Of a stretch of 40,633 nucleotides of DNA, positions 16,324 to 24,110 are shown piece by piece (position 1 is the first letter of the stretch; every line of letters begins with the position of its first letter). A program made the translations under genes and the position numbers. Below the pieces are notes generated by a model that was given only the letters and a program-made list of their open reading frames with translations, had not been told where the DNA came from and ran no database searches. Origin of the DNA: Pirellulales bacterium (lineage in GTDB: Bacteria > Planctomycetota > Planctomycetia > Pirellulales > Thermoguttaceae). Location of the stretch: the NCBI GenBank assembly GCA_013360685.1, contig JABWBD010000014.1, positions 1 to 40,633 of the forward strand. The letters are read 5' to 3'.

Positions 16324-18222
16324 CTACCTGGCGAGCATCATTCCCTTGATGAACCAGCCGTCGTCTTCCGTGACGGCAAATGAGCCGGCCGGGCCGAGGT
16401 GGCGGCGGACCACTTCGTACTCGGGCATCTTGCTCCCCTCGATCTCCTGCTTTCGGACGACGCCTTTCTTGCCCGCGCCGAAGATGGTGTTGAGCATCCG
16501 GCCAAACATCGTCTCCGCTTGCGGCATCTTGCCCTGACGGATCAGTTCGTAGGTCGGCCGGACCGCGTCGTCGGTCCGCGAGAAGCTCACGGCGGACTTG
16601 GAGGTTCCTCCGAGTTGCTCCAGCGCCTTGGCGACCTGCTGGTAGTCGACGGTCCGTGCCAGGCTCTGGCGCTCGTCGGTCAATTCGAGGACGCGCACGA
16701 GGAAATCGTAGTGCGAGGCGATCAGCAGGTGCCCATGGGCGACGGTGACCGCTGCATTGGGCAAGAGCGGGTTATCCTGGCCTTGCGCACCACGACCTCG
16801 CTGTCCGCCCCTGCCCTGCTGTCCGCCCAATCCCGGGAAGTCGAGCGAGACGGTGGGGACCTCCGCTTTCTTGGGCGGAATCATTTCCCAGATGACGAAC
16901 TGCTTGAACTCCCGCTTGCGCATTTCCTTGTCGGGTTCCAGGGTCTTCCGGATGGCCTGCGCCGCCTCTTTCTCCTTGGTCGCCTCGACGGCGATGAGCA
17001 ATCGTTCGCTGGTCGTGGTGATCGGCAGCTCATAGGCGGTCACCAGACTCACCCGGTTTCCCAATTTGCGCATCAACTCTTCTTTCAGGTCGATCTGCGG
17101 ACCGTTGGGATCTTCCTTCAGGCTTTCGAGGACGTCCTGCCACACGCCCGTTTCACCCTCCCCGAAGAGCGAGTCGAACAGCGGGCCGAAATTGTCGAAG
17201 GCGTTGAGCACCTCCACGGAGAAGGTGGTGTACGCGGCCACGTCGCGAGGAATAAAGGGTTGCGGTTTGAACTCGTCGACATTCGGAAAGACCATCATCT
17301 TCATCGCTTTTTCGAACGGCTTGGGCGCATAGACCGCCGTGCGATGGAGGATCTGATAACGATCGACGGCGAAGTCGACCTGGCCGCCGGCCCCCTGGAT
17401 CGCGTCGAATCCCTGCTCCTGGAACGTATCGAGGAACGTCTTGCCGCCGCGCCGCTCACGATGGTCTTCCAGGGTGCGGATTGCCTGGAAATACCCCAAC
17501 GGCTGGATGTACCAGCGGAGCTGGGGCTTCGTGTCGCCCGCATCCTTGTTGATCCGCTGGACGACCTGCTGGAACGGCTTCACCTCCGCGAGGATTCCCT
17601 TGGCATCGCCGCCGAGCCGCTGGAGAATTCCCTTGACGACGTCGACGCTGTCCGAGGCGATCAGCAACTCGTCCTTCAGCAGATAGACGGCCTTGTCCAA
17701 CTGCGGGCCGCGGCCGTCGTCGGGCAGATCGAACACCGTGACCTGGGCCCCGGCCGCTTCGACCTGCGACTTTTTCGCGCCGTTCTGGGTCAGGTTGGCC
17801 GAGGCCTTCTCGAGCGTAGCCTTCGCTTTGTCCAGATTGCTCGTAACATCCACCAAGAGAACGACCTCGGCCCGGCCGCTCTTGGGCCGAACCAGAGCGA
17901 GGGCGAGCTCTCCGCCGGCTACGCCCCGCAGGTCGTCGATGGAAAGCCCCAACTTGTCGCCGATCCCGGACCAACGCTCATCGATTTGTCGCCGCACGTC
18001 CTTGACAAACGGATCCATCACGGGATCCTTCATCAACTGCCCGACCTGGGTCTTGTTGAACTGGTCGACCAGGGTCTGAACGTTGGGAATGGACAGGAAA
18101 CCCACGGTGGTATCGGGCAGCAGAGTTTCGCTGGGATTGGCCGCGGAGGCCGCAGAAACCAAGCCGGCCAGCAGCAGACTAACGGCAACGCAACCCACAA
18201 CCCGCTTCCAGATCCTTGGCAC
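16324..18222 (-). CDS. Secreted planctomycete protein of unknown function
   Basis: The GTG start at 18220-18222 has a strong AAGGAGGGA Shine-Dalgarno upstream. The 632-residue protein begins with a signal peptide (KRVVGCVAVSLLLAGLVSAA). It continues with NPSETLLPDTTVGFLSIPNV, then alternating strands and helices across the whole length. Around 455-480 there is a low-complexity GGQQGRGGQRGRGAQGQ linker that splits the protein into two halves. The opening, with an alanine-rich signal followed by LLPDTTVGFLS, resembles long planctomycete exported proteins sometimes grouped with DUF3352. I cannot name a function and assign no symbol. It is convergent with the esterase gene, with stop codons one base apart. 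A hairpin lies just upstream of its Shine-Dalgarno. Confidence 0.82.
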   Translation of the reverse strand: MPRIWKRVVGCVAVSLLLAGLVSAASAANPSETLLPDTTVGFLSIPNVQTLVDQFNKTQVGQLMKDPVMDPFVKDVRRQIDERWSGIGDKLGLSIDDLRGVAGGELALALVRPKSGRAEVVLLVDVTSNLDKAKATLEKASANLTQNGAKKSQVEAAGAQVTVFDLPDDGRGPQLDKAVYLLKDELLIASDSVDVVKGILQRLGGDAKGILAEVKPFQQVVQRINKDAGDTKPQLRWYIQPLGYFQAIRTLEDHRERRGGKTFLDTFQEQGFDAIQGAGGQVDFAVDRYQILHRTAVYAPKPFEKAMKMMVFPNVDEFKPQPFIPRDVAAYTTFSVEVLNAFDNFGPLFDSLFGEGETGVWQDVLESLKEDPNGPQIDLKEELMRKLGNRVSLVTAYELPITTTSERLLIAVEATKEKEAAQAIRKTLEPDKEMRKREFKQFVIWEMIPPKKAEVPTVSLDFPGLGGQQGRGGQRGRGAQGQDNPLLPNAAVTVAHGHLLIASHYDFLVRVLELTDERQSLARTVDYQQVAKALEQLGGTSKSAVSFSRTDDAVRPTYELIRQGKMPQAETMFGRMLNTIFGAGKKGVVRKQEIEGSKMPEYEVVRRHLGPAGSFAVTEDDGWFIKGMMLAR

Positions 18223-18237
18223 GATGTCCCTCCTTCG

Positions 18238-18279
18238 GTTTCTTGGCGTTCAAGAAACGGGGACAGGCGCTTCGCCTGT
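18238..18279. repeat. Two hairpins in the leader of the secreted-protein gene
   Basis: An 8-bp hairpin (GTTTCTTG 18238-18245, CAAGAAAC 18251-18258) sits directly before the Shine-Dalgarno of the minus-strand gene. A 7-bp hairpin (ACAGGCG 18263-18269, CGCCTGT 18273-18279) follows. They could influence translation of that gene or simply be repeats. The rest of the divergent gap to 18540 shows nothing else. Confidence 0.45.
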
Positions 18280-18540
18280 ACACGTTCTTGCGGGTGCTTA
18301 CCGATGTTTGGCTCGGCGCCACTTCCCGCTTCTTGAACCACGCTGGTTTCTTGCCGTGCGGCACACTTGGCTAGCTTACGCAGATCGCAAAGTTAAGAGT
18401 TTAGACACCTGTTTGAGAATACGCCAGATCGGATGGGGGGAAAACCGGATCGAGGCGGATCGGGATCCCGTTGCCCATCTTGCCAGCAACCACAGGATGC
18501 CCTCGTAGACGCAGTCCTTTCCACGAGGCATAATCCGGTT

Positions 18541-19941
18541 ATGGAACGATTCCGCAGCGAAAACTTGAGCCACGACCCCATCCACGGCTATATCCCATTC
18601 ACCTCTTCCGTCGGGATTCCCGACGCAGAGACGTCGGAACGGCAGATTATCGATCACTCCTGGATTCAGCGGCTTCGCCAAATTCACCAGCTTCAGACGG
18701 CATGGTGGGTGTTTCCCTCCGCGGAGCACACCCGTTTCCAGCACGTATTGGGGGCGATGCACTTGGCAAGCCGTGCGGTTCATGAACTGTACGGCAGCTT
18801 GCAAGAAGTGTGCCCCGACGTGCCGAGCCGCGGATACGTCGAATCGCTGATGCGGATGGCCGCGCTGTTGCACGACGTGGGGCACGGGCCGTTTGGACAC
18901 TTCTTCGACCACCATTTTCTGGCCGACTTCGGTCTGACCCACGAGACGCTGGGTGCGCACATCATTCTCCATGAATTGGGCGAGCTCTTGCGCCGCGTCC
19001 GGCGCAATCCGAACAGCCGGCTTGCCGACGGCGAGACGCTCGACCCGGAGCAGATTGCACAGTTGATCATGCGGCCGAAGGAAGGAAGCCGCGACGATGT
19101 TCCGCGGTGGCTCCGGTTTCTGCGGAGCCTTTTCAGCGGGCTGTACACGGTTGATAACATGGACTTCGTGCTCCGCGACGCGTACATGTCGGGCTACAGC
19201 ACGCGGGCGTTCGACCTGGACCGGCTCCTGCATTACAGCATGTTTACGCCGCGGGGCCTGACGGTCCACGAACGGGGGCTCGCCGCGCTGGTGCGGTTCA
19301 TCCTGGTCCGCGCGGAACTATTCCGCGCGGTCTATTTCCACCGGACCGTGCGCGCTATCGACCTCTCGCTGGCCGACCTGTTTGCCGACAGCAAGCATCT
19401 GCTCTTCCCCGGCAATCCGCTGGAACATCTCGACGACTACCTGCACCTGACCGAGTGGTCGCTGCTGGTCCAGGTTTCCGGGTGGCATCGCAGCAGCGAT
19501 CCGGGCGTGCGGGAGCTGGGGCTTCGCTGGCAGCGGTTCCTGCGGCGCGACGTGCGATGGAAGCTGGCGGTGGAACGAACGGTCTATTTCCGGCCGGGCG
19601 AACCGGAGCAGACGAGCATCTTCAGCAGCGAACGGCTCTTTGAGGCGTCGGTGCGGAGCCACCTGCCGCCGGAGCTGCGCGACCTACCGCTGAAATTCGA
19701 GAATCCGCGGCATGTCCACCGGCCCGGCGCCCACACGCCGGCCGCCGGACAGAACTTCGTCTATGACCCGGCCGCCGACCAGATCCGGCGGCTGGACGAG
19801 CGCGAGCTGTTTCGGCAAATCCCGCTCAGCTACCGCATCTGCCGCATCTACGCGGAGGATGACGGCCACAACACGGAGCTTGCCGCAGTGATGGACCGGT
19901 TGATCGGTGCGGACGTGGCGGATGATTTGACGAATATGTAG
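18541..19941 (+). CDS. HD-domain phosphohydrolase (SAMHD1/dGTPase-like)
   Basis: The ATG at 18541 opens MERFRSENLSHDPIHGYIPF, the usual beginning of this family; an upstream extension of 36 residues has unsuitable composition. The 466-residue protein carries the metal-binding HD signature: H68 in HTRFQHVLG, H111-D112 in AALLHDVGHGPFGH, and an aspartate (D205 or D208) in TVDNMDFVLRDA. All expected ligands are present. Family members cleave triphosphate from dNTPs or hydrolyse other nucleotides, and the length fits the bacterial SAMHD1-like branch. The exact substrate is not readable. It lies divergently from a secreted-protein gene and 128 bp before a flavoprotein gene on the same strand, so co-transcription is uncertain. 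Confidence 0.9.
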   Translation: MERFRSENLSHDPIHGYIPFTSSVGIPDAETSERQIIDHSWIQRLRQIHQLQTAWWVFPSAEHTRFQHVLGAMHLASRAVHELYGSLQEVCPDVPSRGYVESLMRMAALLHDVGHGPFGHFFDHHFLADFGLTHETLGAHIILHELGELLRRVRRNPNSRLADGETLDPEQIAQLIMRPKEGSRDDVPRWLRFLRSLFSGLYTVDNMDFVLRDAYMSGYSTRAFDLDRLLHYSMFTPRGLTVHERGLAALVRFILVRAELFRAVYFHRTVRAIDLSLADLFADSKHLLFPGNPLEHLDDYLHLTEWSLLVQVSGWHRSSDPGVRELGLRWQRFLRRDVRWKLAVERTVYFRPGEPEQTSIFSSERLFEASVRSHLPPELRDLPLKFENPRHVHRPGAHTPAAGQNFVYDPAADQIRRLDERELFRQIPLSYRICRIYAEDDGHNTELAAVMDRLIGADVADDLTNM

Positions 19942-20010
19942 AAGGCGGAATGGGGGAATGGAGCGATGTACTTCTGGACTTGCGGGTGCCAATTCGATCC
20001 TTCGATTACC

Positions 20011-20045
20011 TCAATACTCCAATACTCCAACACCCCATCCCTCCA
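20011..20045. repeat. Short imperfect tandem repeat of ACTCCAAT type
   Basis: Between the HD gene and the flavoprotein gene, AATACTCC occurs twice in a row and is followed by the related ACACCCCATCCCTCC. It looks like a dispersed low-complexity motif. No function is visible. Confidence 0.4.
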
Positions 20046-20069
20046 GCTTTTCTCGAACGAAGGTGAACG

Positions 20070-20750
20070 ATGGCAATCCAGGTGCTGGGCATCAGCGGAA
20101 GCCCGATCGCGGACAGTAATACGGACCGCGCGGTAAAGGCCGTGCTGAAGTCTACCGGGCTTCAGACCCAGTTCATCAAATTGAGTGAACTGGAGATCTC
20201 GCCGTGTCGTGCTTGCCTCGGATGCACGGAGAGCAACGAGTGCGTCGTCCAGGACGACGGCCGCTCGCTGGCAGCTTTCTTCCGCCAGGTGCCGGCGTTC
20301 GTGTTGGGAGCGTATACCCCGTACAGCAGTCTCGATGCCCGCACGAAGACGTTCATGGAAAGGATGTATTGTTTCCGGCATCAGATCGGGGGCAACGCCG
20401 GCAAGGTTGGGGGATCGGTGATCACGACGGCCTGCGTGCCGGGCGCAGCGAACTTGCCCGCGGCGGCGGAAACCGCTCGCACGCAGATCGGTTACTGGAT
20501 GATGGAGGAAGGGATGACCGACTTGGGTTCGCTGGTCATCGAAGGCAATGTTCCGTGCATCCGTTGCGGCCACGGAGACGACTGCAAGGTGAGCGGCATC
20601 AAGATGCTCTACGGCCCTGACGCCACCGTGGCGTCGGTCGGCGTCAAGACGTTCGAAGGCGAAGACCGGCTTGCCGCTGCGGCTAAGGCATTGGGAGAGA
20701 AGATCCGGGACGCCTTGCAAAGAGTGGCACCGCGAGAGGCCGTGGAATGA
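20070..20750 (+). CDS. Iron-sulfur flavoprotein / NADPH-dependent FMN reductase-like protein
   Basis: The 226-residue protein begins MAIQVLGISGSPIADSNTDR, the phosphate-binding loop of the flavodoxin-like FMN fold. Four cysteines at 46, 49, 52 and 58 (CRACLGCTESNEC) have the CxxCxxCx5C spacing of iron-sulfur flavoproteins, where they bind a 4Fe-4S cluster. A second group (CIRCGHGDDC, about 163-172) is unusual and might bind another metal. AAGGTGA precedes the ATG. Inferred role: electron transfer or reduction of a small electron acceptor in the cytoplasm, with FMN as cofactor. Partner proteins are not visible. After the stop come about 195 bp with a dispersed hairpin repeat before the adenylosuccinate lyase gene. 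Confidence 0.85.
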   Translation: MAIQVLGISGSPIADSNTDRAVKAVLKSTGLQTQFIKLSELEISPCRACLGCTESNECVVQDDGRSLAAFFRQVPAFVLGAYTPYSSLDARTKTFMERMYCFRHQIGGNAGKVGGSVITTACVPGAANLPAAAETARTQIGYWMMEEGMTDLGSLVIEGNVPCIRCGHGDDCKVSGIKMLYGPDATVASVGVKTFEGEDRLAAAAKALGEKIRDALQRVAPREAVE

Positions 20751-20886
20751 CCGCCGACCACCATCAGCTTTTCGCATTCGATCTGCGGGATGTGCATCGT
20801 CGCGTGCCCGTACACCAGGCGTTATCTTTCCAGGATGGGATGTGCCTCGGAATAAGATCGGTGAGGCGATAACAGGAACCAGACCG

Positions 20887-20931
20887 CCCTCACCCCCGAC
20901 CCCTCTCCCGAAACGGGAGAGGGGAGTTGAG
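20887..20931. repeat. Dispersed hairpin repeat, copy 2
   Basis: This 45-bp stretch matches 12378-12422 at 43 of 45 positions, including the perfect 11-bp hairpin (CCCCTCTCCCG 20900-20910, loop AAA, CGGGAGAGGGG 20914-20924). Here it lies between two genes on the same strand, just ahead of purB, so it is not only a terminator of convergent genes. Confidence 0.8.
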
Positions 20932-20945
20932 CAAGGAAACACACG

Positions 20946-22379
20946 ATGAGCCAGGATTTCAATCAGTACGACAACCCGCTTATCACTCGCTACGCCTCCA
21001 AGCGCATGAGCGAGCTTTGGAGTCCGCAGCGGAAGTTCAGCACCTGGCGGCGGCTCTGGGTGGCGCTGGCGGAGGCCGAGGCCGAGATGGGCCTGGCGAT
21101 CACGGCGGAACAGATCGAGGAACTCAAAGCGCATGTCGACGACATCGACTTCGCGGCGGCCGAGCAACACGAGCGGCGGTTGCGGCACGACGTGATGGCC
21201 CACGTCTATGCCTACGGCGACGTCTGCCCCAAGGCCCGGCCGATTATCCATCTGGGCGCGACGAGCTGCTATGTGACCGACAACACCGACCTGATCCTGC
21301 TTCGCGAAGGGCTCCAGATCATCCGAGACCGCGTCGTGGCCGTCGTCGACCGGTTGGCCCGCTTCGCCGAACAGTACCGCGATCTGCCCTGCCTGGCGTT
21401 CACGCACCTCCAGCCCGCCCAGCCGACCACCGTGGGCAAGCGGGCATGTCTTTGGGCCTACGATTTCGTCCTCGATCTGGCGGAGATCGAGCACCGTCTG
21501 GCCGCGTTCAAGTGCCGGGGTGTGAAGGGAACCACGGGCACGCAGGCGAGCTTCTTGAGCCTCTTCGACGGCGACCACCAGAAGGTCCGGAGGCTTGAAT
21601 CCCTGGTGAACCAGAAGCTCGGTTTCGCCGATTCGTATGCCGTCACCGGGCAAACCTATTCGCGGAAGATCGACGCGCAGGTGGTGAACGTGCTGTCGGG
21701 CATCGCGCAGACATCGCACAAGTTTGCCAGCGACCTGCGGATCCTGCAGCACCGCAAGGAGGTCGAGGAGCCGTTCGAGAAGGAGCAGATCGGCTCGTCG
21801 GCGATGGCTTACAAGCGGAACCCGATGCGGAGCGAGCGAATTTGTTCCCTCGCCCGCTATGTGATGAGCCTGGAGACGAGCCCTGCCATGACGCTGGCGA
21901 CGCAGTGGCTGGAACGGACGCTCGACGACAGCGCCAACCGCCGGCTCGTCCTGCCACAGGCCCTGCTGGCGATCGACGCGATCCTGATTCTTTGCCAGAA
22001 CGTGTCGAGCGGCCTGGTCGTGTATCCCAAGGTGATTGGGAAGAACCTGGAAGCGGAGCTTCCTTTCATGGCGACCGAGAACATTCTGATGGCGGCGGTT
22101 TCTGCCGGCGGCGACCGGCAGGAGTTGCACGAGCGGATCCGCCGGCACAGCCAGGCCGCCGCCGCCGTGGTCAAGCAGGAGGGCGGCCGCAACGACCTGA
22201 TCGAACGCCTCGAGGCCGACGAGGCTTTCGCCGCGGTCGATCTCGGCTCCACGCTCGAACCGTCCAAGTTCGTCGGCCGGGCCCCCGAGCAGGTCGACGA
22301 ATTCATCGCGGAAGTCGTCAACCCGATTCGTGCCCGTTATCCGAACGCTCTGGCGGGCGAAGCGGAGGTGCGGGTGTAA
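20946..22379 (+). CDS. purB: Adenylosuccinate lyase, animal-like type
   Basis: The 477-residue protein catalyses two steps of purine synthesis: SAICAR to AICAR plus fumarate, and adenylosuccinate to AMP plus fumarate. Residues around 283-296 carry the fumarase/lyase signature [14 protein letters not shown], where the usual proline after SSAM is alanine. [12 protein letters not shown] and [15 protein letters not shown] are the other active-site blocks, and [20 protein letters not shown] follows. Along most of its length it looks like human ADSL rather than the shorter B. subtilis enzyme. The cupin gene follows after 11 bp on the same strand, so both are likely one operon. Function is firm; only the substitution needs checking. 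Confidence 0.95.
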   Translation: MSQDFNQYDNPLITRYASKRMSELWSPQRKFSTWRRLWVALAEAEAEMGLAITAEQIEELKAHVDDIDFAAAEQHERRLRHDVMAHVYAYGDVCPKARPIIHLGATSCYVTDNTDLILLREGLQIIRDRVVAVVDRLARFAEQYRDLPCLAFTHLQPAQPTTVGKRACLWAYDFVLDLAEIEHRLAAFKCRGVKGTTGTQASFLSLFDGDHQKVRRLESLVNQKLGFADSYAVTGQTYSRKIDAQVVNVLSGIAQTSHKFASDLRILQHRKEVEEPFEKEQIGSSAMAYKRNPMRSERICSLARYVMSLETSPAMTLATQWLERTLDDSANRRLVLPQALLAIDAILILCQNVSSGLVVYPKVIGKNLEAELPFMATENILMAAVSAGGDRQELHERIRRHSQAAAAVVKQEGGRNDLIERLEADEAFAAVDLGSTLEPSKFVGRAPEQVDEFIAEVVNPIRARYPNALAGEAEVRV

Positions 22380-22390
22380 GGAGACCGATC

Positions 22391-22753
22391 ATGCCCAAAG
22401 TCGTCGAGCATCCGACGGTCATTCAGGCCGCCGGGAACGTGCCGAAGCGGATCGAGGAGTTCGTCGGGCGAGTGAACACCGGCGAGGACCGGATCAGCAT
22501 CGCGAGGATGGTCTCGCCGGCCGGTTGGGAAGAGCCGGGACAGCGGCCCGAGTTTGAGGAGATCACGGTCGTGTTGCGCGGGATGCTGCGCGTGGAGTGT
22601 GAAAGCGGAACGTTGGAGGTCCGGGCGGGCCAGGCCGTCGTCGCAAGCCCGGGCGAGTGGGTCCGCTACAGCAGTCCGGAGCCGGAGGGGGCGGAGTATA
22701 TCGCCATTTGCATGCCGGCGTTTTCACCGGAGACGGTTCATCGGGATCAATAA
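22391..22753 (+). CDS. Cupin-domain protein
   Basis: The ATG at 22391 follows AAGGAGA at a good distance, and the gene starts 11 bp after the purB stop, so the two are probably co-transcribed. The 120-residue protein has the small beta-barrel cupin pattern: PEFEEITVVLRGMLRVE for the first motif, and RAGQAVVASPGEWVRYSSPE for the second. The usual metal-binding histidines are largely replaced (for example EFEE instead of HxH), so it may bind a ligand rather than catalyse. Its substrate and role are unknown. Its stop codon is followed, in the same reading frame, by the C-terminal remnant of a different protein. Confidence 0.85.
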   Translation: MPKVVEHPTVIQAAGNVPKRIEEFVGRVNTGEDRISIARMVSPAGWEEPGQRPEFEEITVVLRGMLRVECESGTLEVRAGQAVVASPGEWVRYSSPEPEGAEYIAICMPAFSPETVHRDQ

Positions 22754-22897
22754 CTCCAGGAAATCTTCCGGCAGGTCTACGAGGACGGCGCGTTTGGACG
22801 CGTAATCGACTATGCCCAGCCGCCGAAGGTCGCGCTCGGGAAGGCGGAAAGTGAATGGGTTGAGGGACTGCTCCGCAACTCCCGCCACCGGCAGTAG
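22754..22897 (+). pseudogene. C-terminal remnant of a DUF4058 protein, in frame behind the cupin stop
   Basis: Starting at the base after the cupin TAA and in the same frame, 47 codons read LQEIFRQVYEDGAFGRVIDY, then AQPPKVALGKAESEW, then VEGLLRNSRHRQ and a stop. The pattern LQ...F..VY...G.....IDY..PP...L....W...LLR is the C-terminal end that I know from DUF4058 proteins, a family common in planctomycetes and cyanobacteria. There is no start codon of its own, and nothing of the rest of that family lies upstream. It is therefore a left-over fragment, probably from a deletion that joined the cupin gene to the end of a lost gene. The family assignment rests on memory of the motif. Confidence 0.6.
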
Positions 22898-22943
22898 TCG
22901 CGGCGTTTCGGTCGTGCGATGCGGGGCCCCAGCCATGCTGCCG

Positions 22944-22998
22944 GCGCTTTCCGGCTTTTTCCCGGTCGGGCTACTCTGCGAGAAAAGCCGGAAATCGC
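22944..22998. repeat. Inverted repeat, 16-bp arms with one mismatch
   Basis: The left arm (22944-22959) ends in TTTCCGGCTTTT and the right arm (22983-22998) begins with AAAAGCCGGAAA, a perfect 12-bp core extended by four bases with one mismatch. The loop is 23 bases. It lies in the gene-free stretch after the DUF4058 remnant. Confidence 0.65.
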
Positions 22999-23115
22999 AT
23001 TCAAACGAAATGCACGCATGGTCGAATTGTCAAAGATCTTCCGATCCTTGTGGACCGGTCGGCAGTTCAGCCGATGGCTGGCGCGAAGGGACGTGGGGCA
23101 CGGAGGTTGAGCAGT

Positions 23116-23166
23116 GTGGCGCGTCGCTCCGCGACGTGCGAATCAAGTCGCGGAGCGACGTGCCAC
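23116..23166. repeat. REP-like palindrome, 20-bp arms
   Basis: The left arm (23116-23135) and right arm (23147-23166) are inverted copies with one mismatch around an 11-base loop. The core GTCGCGGAGCGACGTGCCAC looks like a dispersed planctomycete palindrome. No gene is associated with it here. Confidence 0.75.
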
Positions 23167-23349
23167 TCTGGGCCGCGGCCACGCAACGCCCTTGAGTTGG
23201 TGTTGCATGAGTTACGTCGCGGCGGTTCGTCGGAACCTCTTGTGTTTGAGCAGGTTATGTTTCGAGCGTTCGACACAAGTGGAACCACCCTTTTGGGACG
23301 AGTGTTGCATCGATCTTACTTTCGTGCTTCTGGCGAGGGAGTAAACAAA

Positions 23350-23406
23350 AAGGGCCCGTCGTCTCGGCTGTGCCGGGTTGCAGCACAGCGGAGGCGACGG
23401 GCCCTT
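23350..23406. terminator. Long hairpin in a gene-free stretch, possible terminator or RNA element
   Basis: A perfect 12-bp outer stem (AAGGGCCCGTCG 23350-23361, CGACGGGCCCTT 23395-23406) continues with four further pairs, a mismatch and a 7-bp stem (GCTGTGC 23367-23373, GCACAGC 23383-23389) around a 9-base loop. Five A residues before and a T-rich stretch after it would allow termination in either direction. No gene clearly ends here. Nothing else is seen between 22998 and 23578. Confidence 0.55.
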
Positions 23407-23578
23407 CTTGATACCCGCTTTTGAGCAAAGGCTCTTCAGGTACCCGCGAGATGTTCGCTAGTGTCCATGGTTGGTTCTAGTGATTGCGGCGCGAATTGTC
23501 AAACGATTTTTTTGGGCCACGTGGGCAAGTGGTTTGCCGGCTTTGGTTTGCGCCGAGAGAATCGTTGCGGCCGAGTGA

Positions 23579-24110
23579 GGCGTCCTCCTCCAACTCGCCT
23601 CGCTCGATTGCGCCGATTGGGACAGGAGAGACGGCGGATCGCTATTGCTCGTCGCGGCTAATTATCTTGATGCCGCAGAGGACCGGGGGATCCGGACATT
23701 CGGGGACTTGGCGCGGCGGAAGAAGTACAAATTCATCAACAGCTTCGTCAACGACTTCTTCCCGCACCCTGCGGCGCTGCGTCTTGCTGTATGAGCGGCT
23801 ATGCTCACGGATCGGTCATATTCATGCACCAGCAGCCGATCCGACACGGCAGGCCCTGGCCGCCTACTGGGACGCCATCAGGACCGTGGTCGCCGATCTG
23901 GAAATCACCGACCGTGAAGTCGCTTACGTCCTGGGCGAACAGAATCGACTCGGCCTGACGCCGGACCAGATTCGCTCGGTCCATGCCAAAGCGTTCGCGA
24001 GCGTCATCGCGCAGTTCGCGGAGGACCGATCGGTGGATGACCGCGAGTCCAGAAAGCTCCAACGCCTCCACCAGTGTCTTTCGAGATTGGGGTGGGCGCC
24101 GGGAGAGTAG
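23579..24110 (+). pseudogene. Frameshifted gene remnant, helical C-terminal domain
   Basis: Two different frames each hold natural-looking protein. The first (23579-23794) includes LLLVAANYLDAAEDRGIRTF, then GDLARRKKYKFINSFVND, then FFPHPAALRLAV and a stop. The second (about 23800-24110) reads AAYWDAIRTVVADLEITDRE, then VAYVLGEQNRLGLTPDQI, then FASVIAQFAEDRSVDDRESR, ending LHQCLSRLGWAPGE. The second has the all-helical look of a TerB-like or calcium-sensor-like domain with repeated D/E-rich turns. No start is supported for either. A shift of one base around 23795 would join them, so I read the pair as one decayed gene of unknown family. Two overlapping small genes are less likely. Confidence 0.5.

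Noticed and set aside
20748-20873. A 41-codon frame overlapping the flavoprotein stop by ATGA
   Set aside because: The overlap is typical of coupled genes, but the peptide has no recognisable feature and no strong ribosome binding site. It stays unproven.
19848-22148. A 766-residue minus-strand frame opposite purB and the flavoprotein gene
   Set aside because: It is antisense to purB, whose identity is certain, and carries no recognisable motif.
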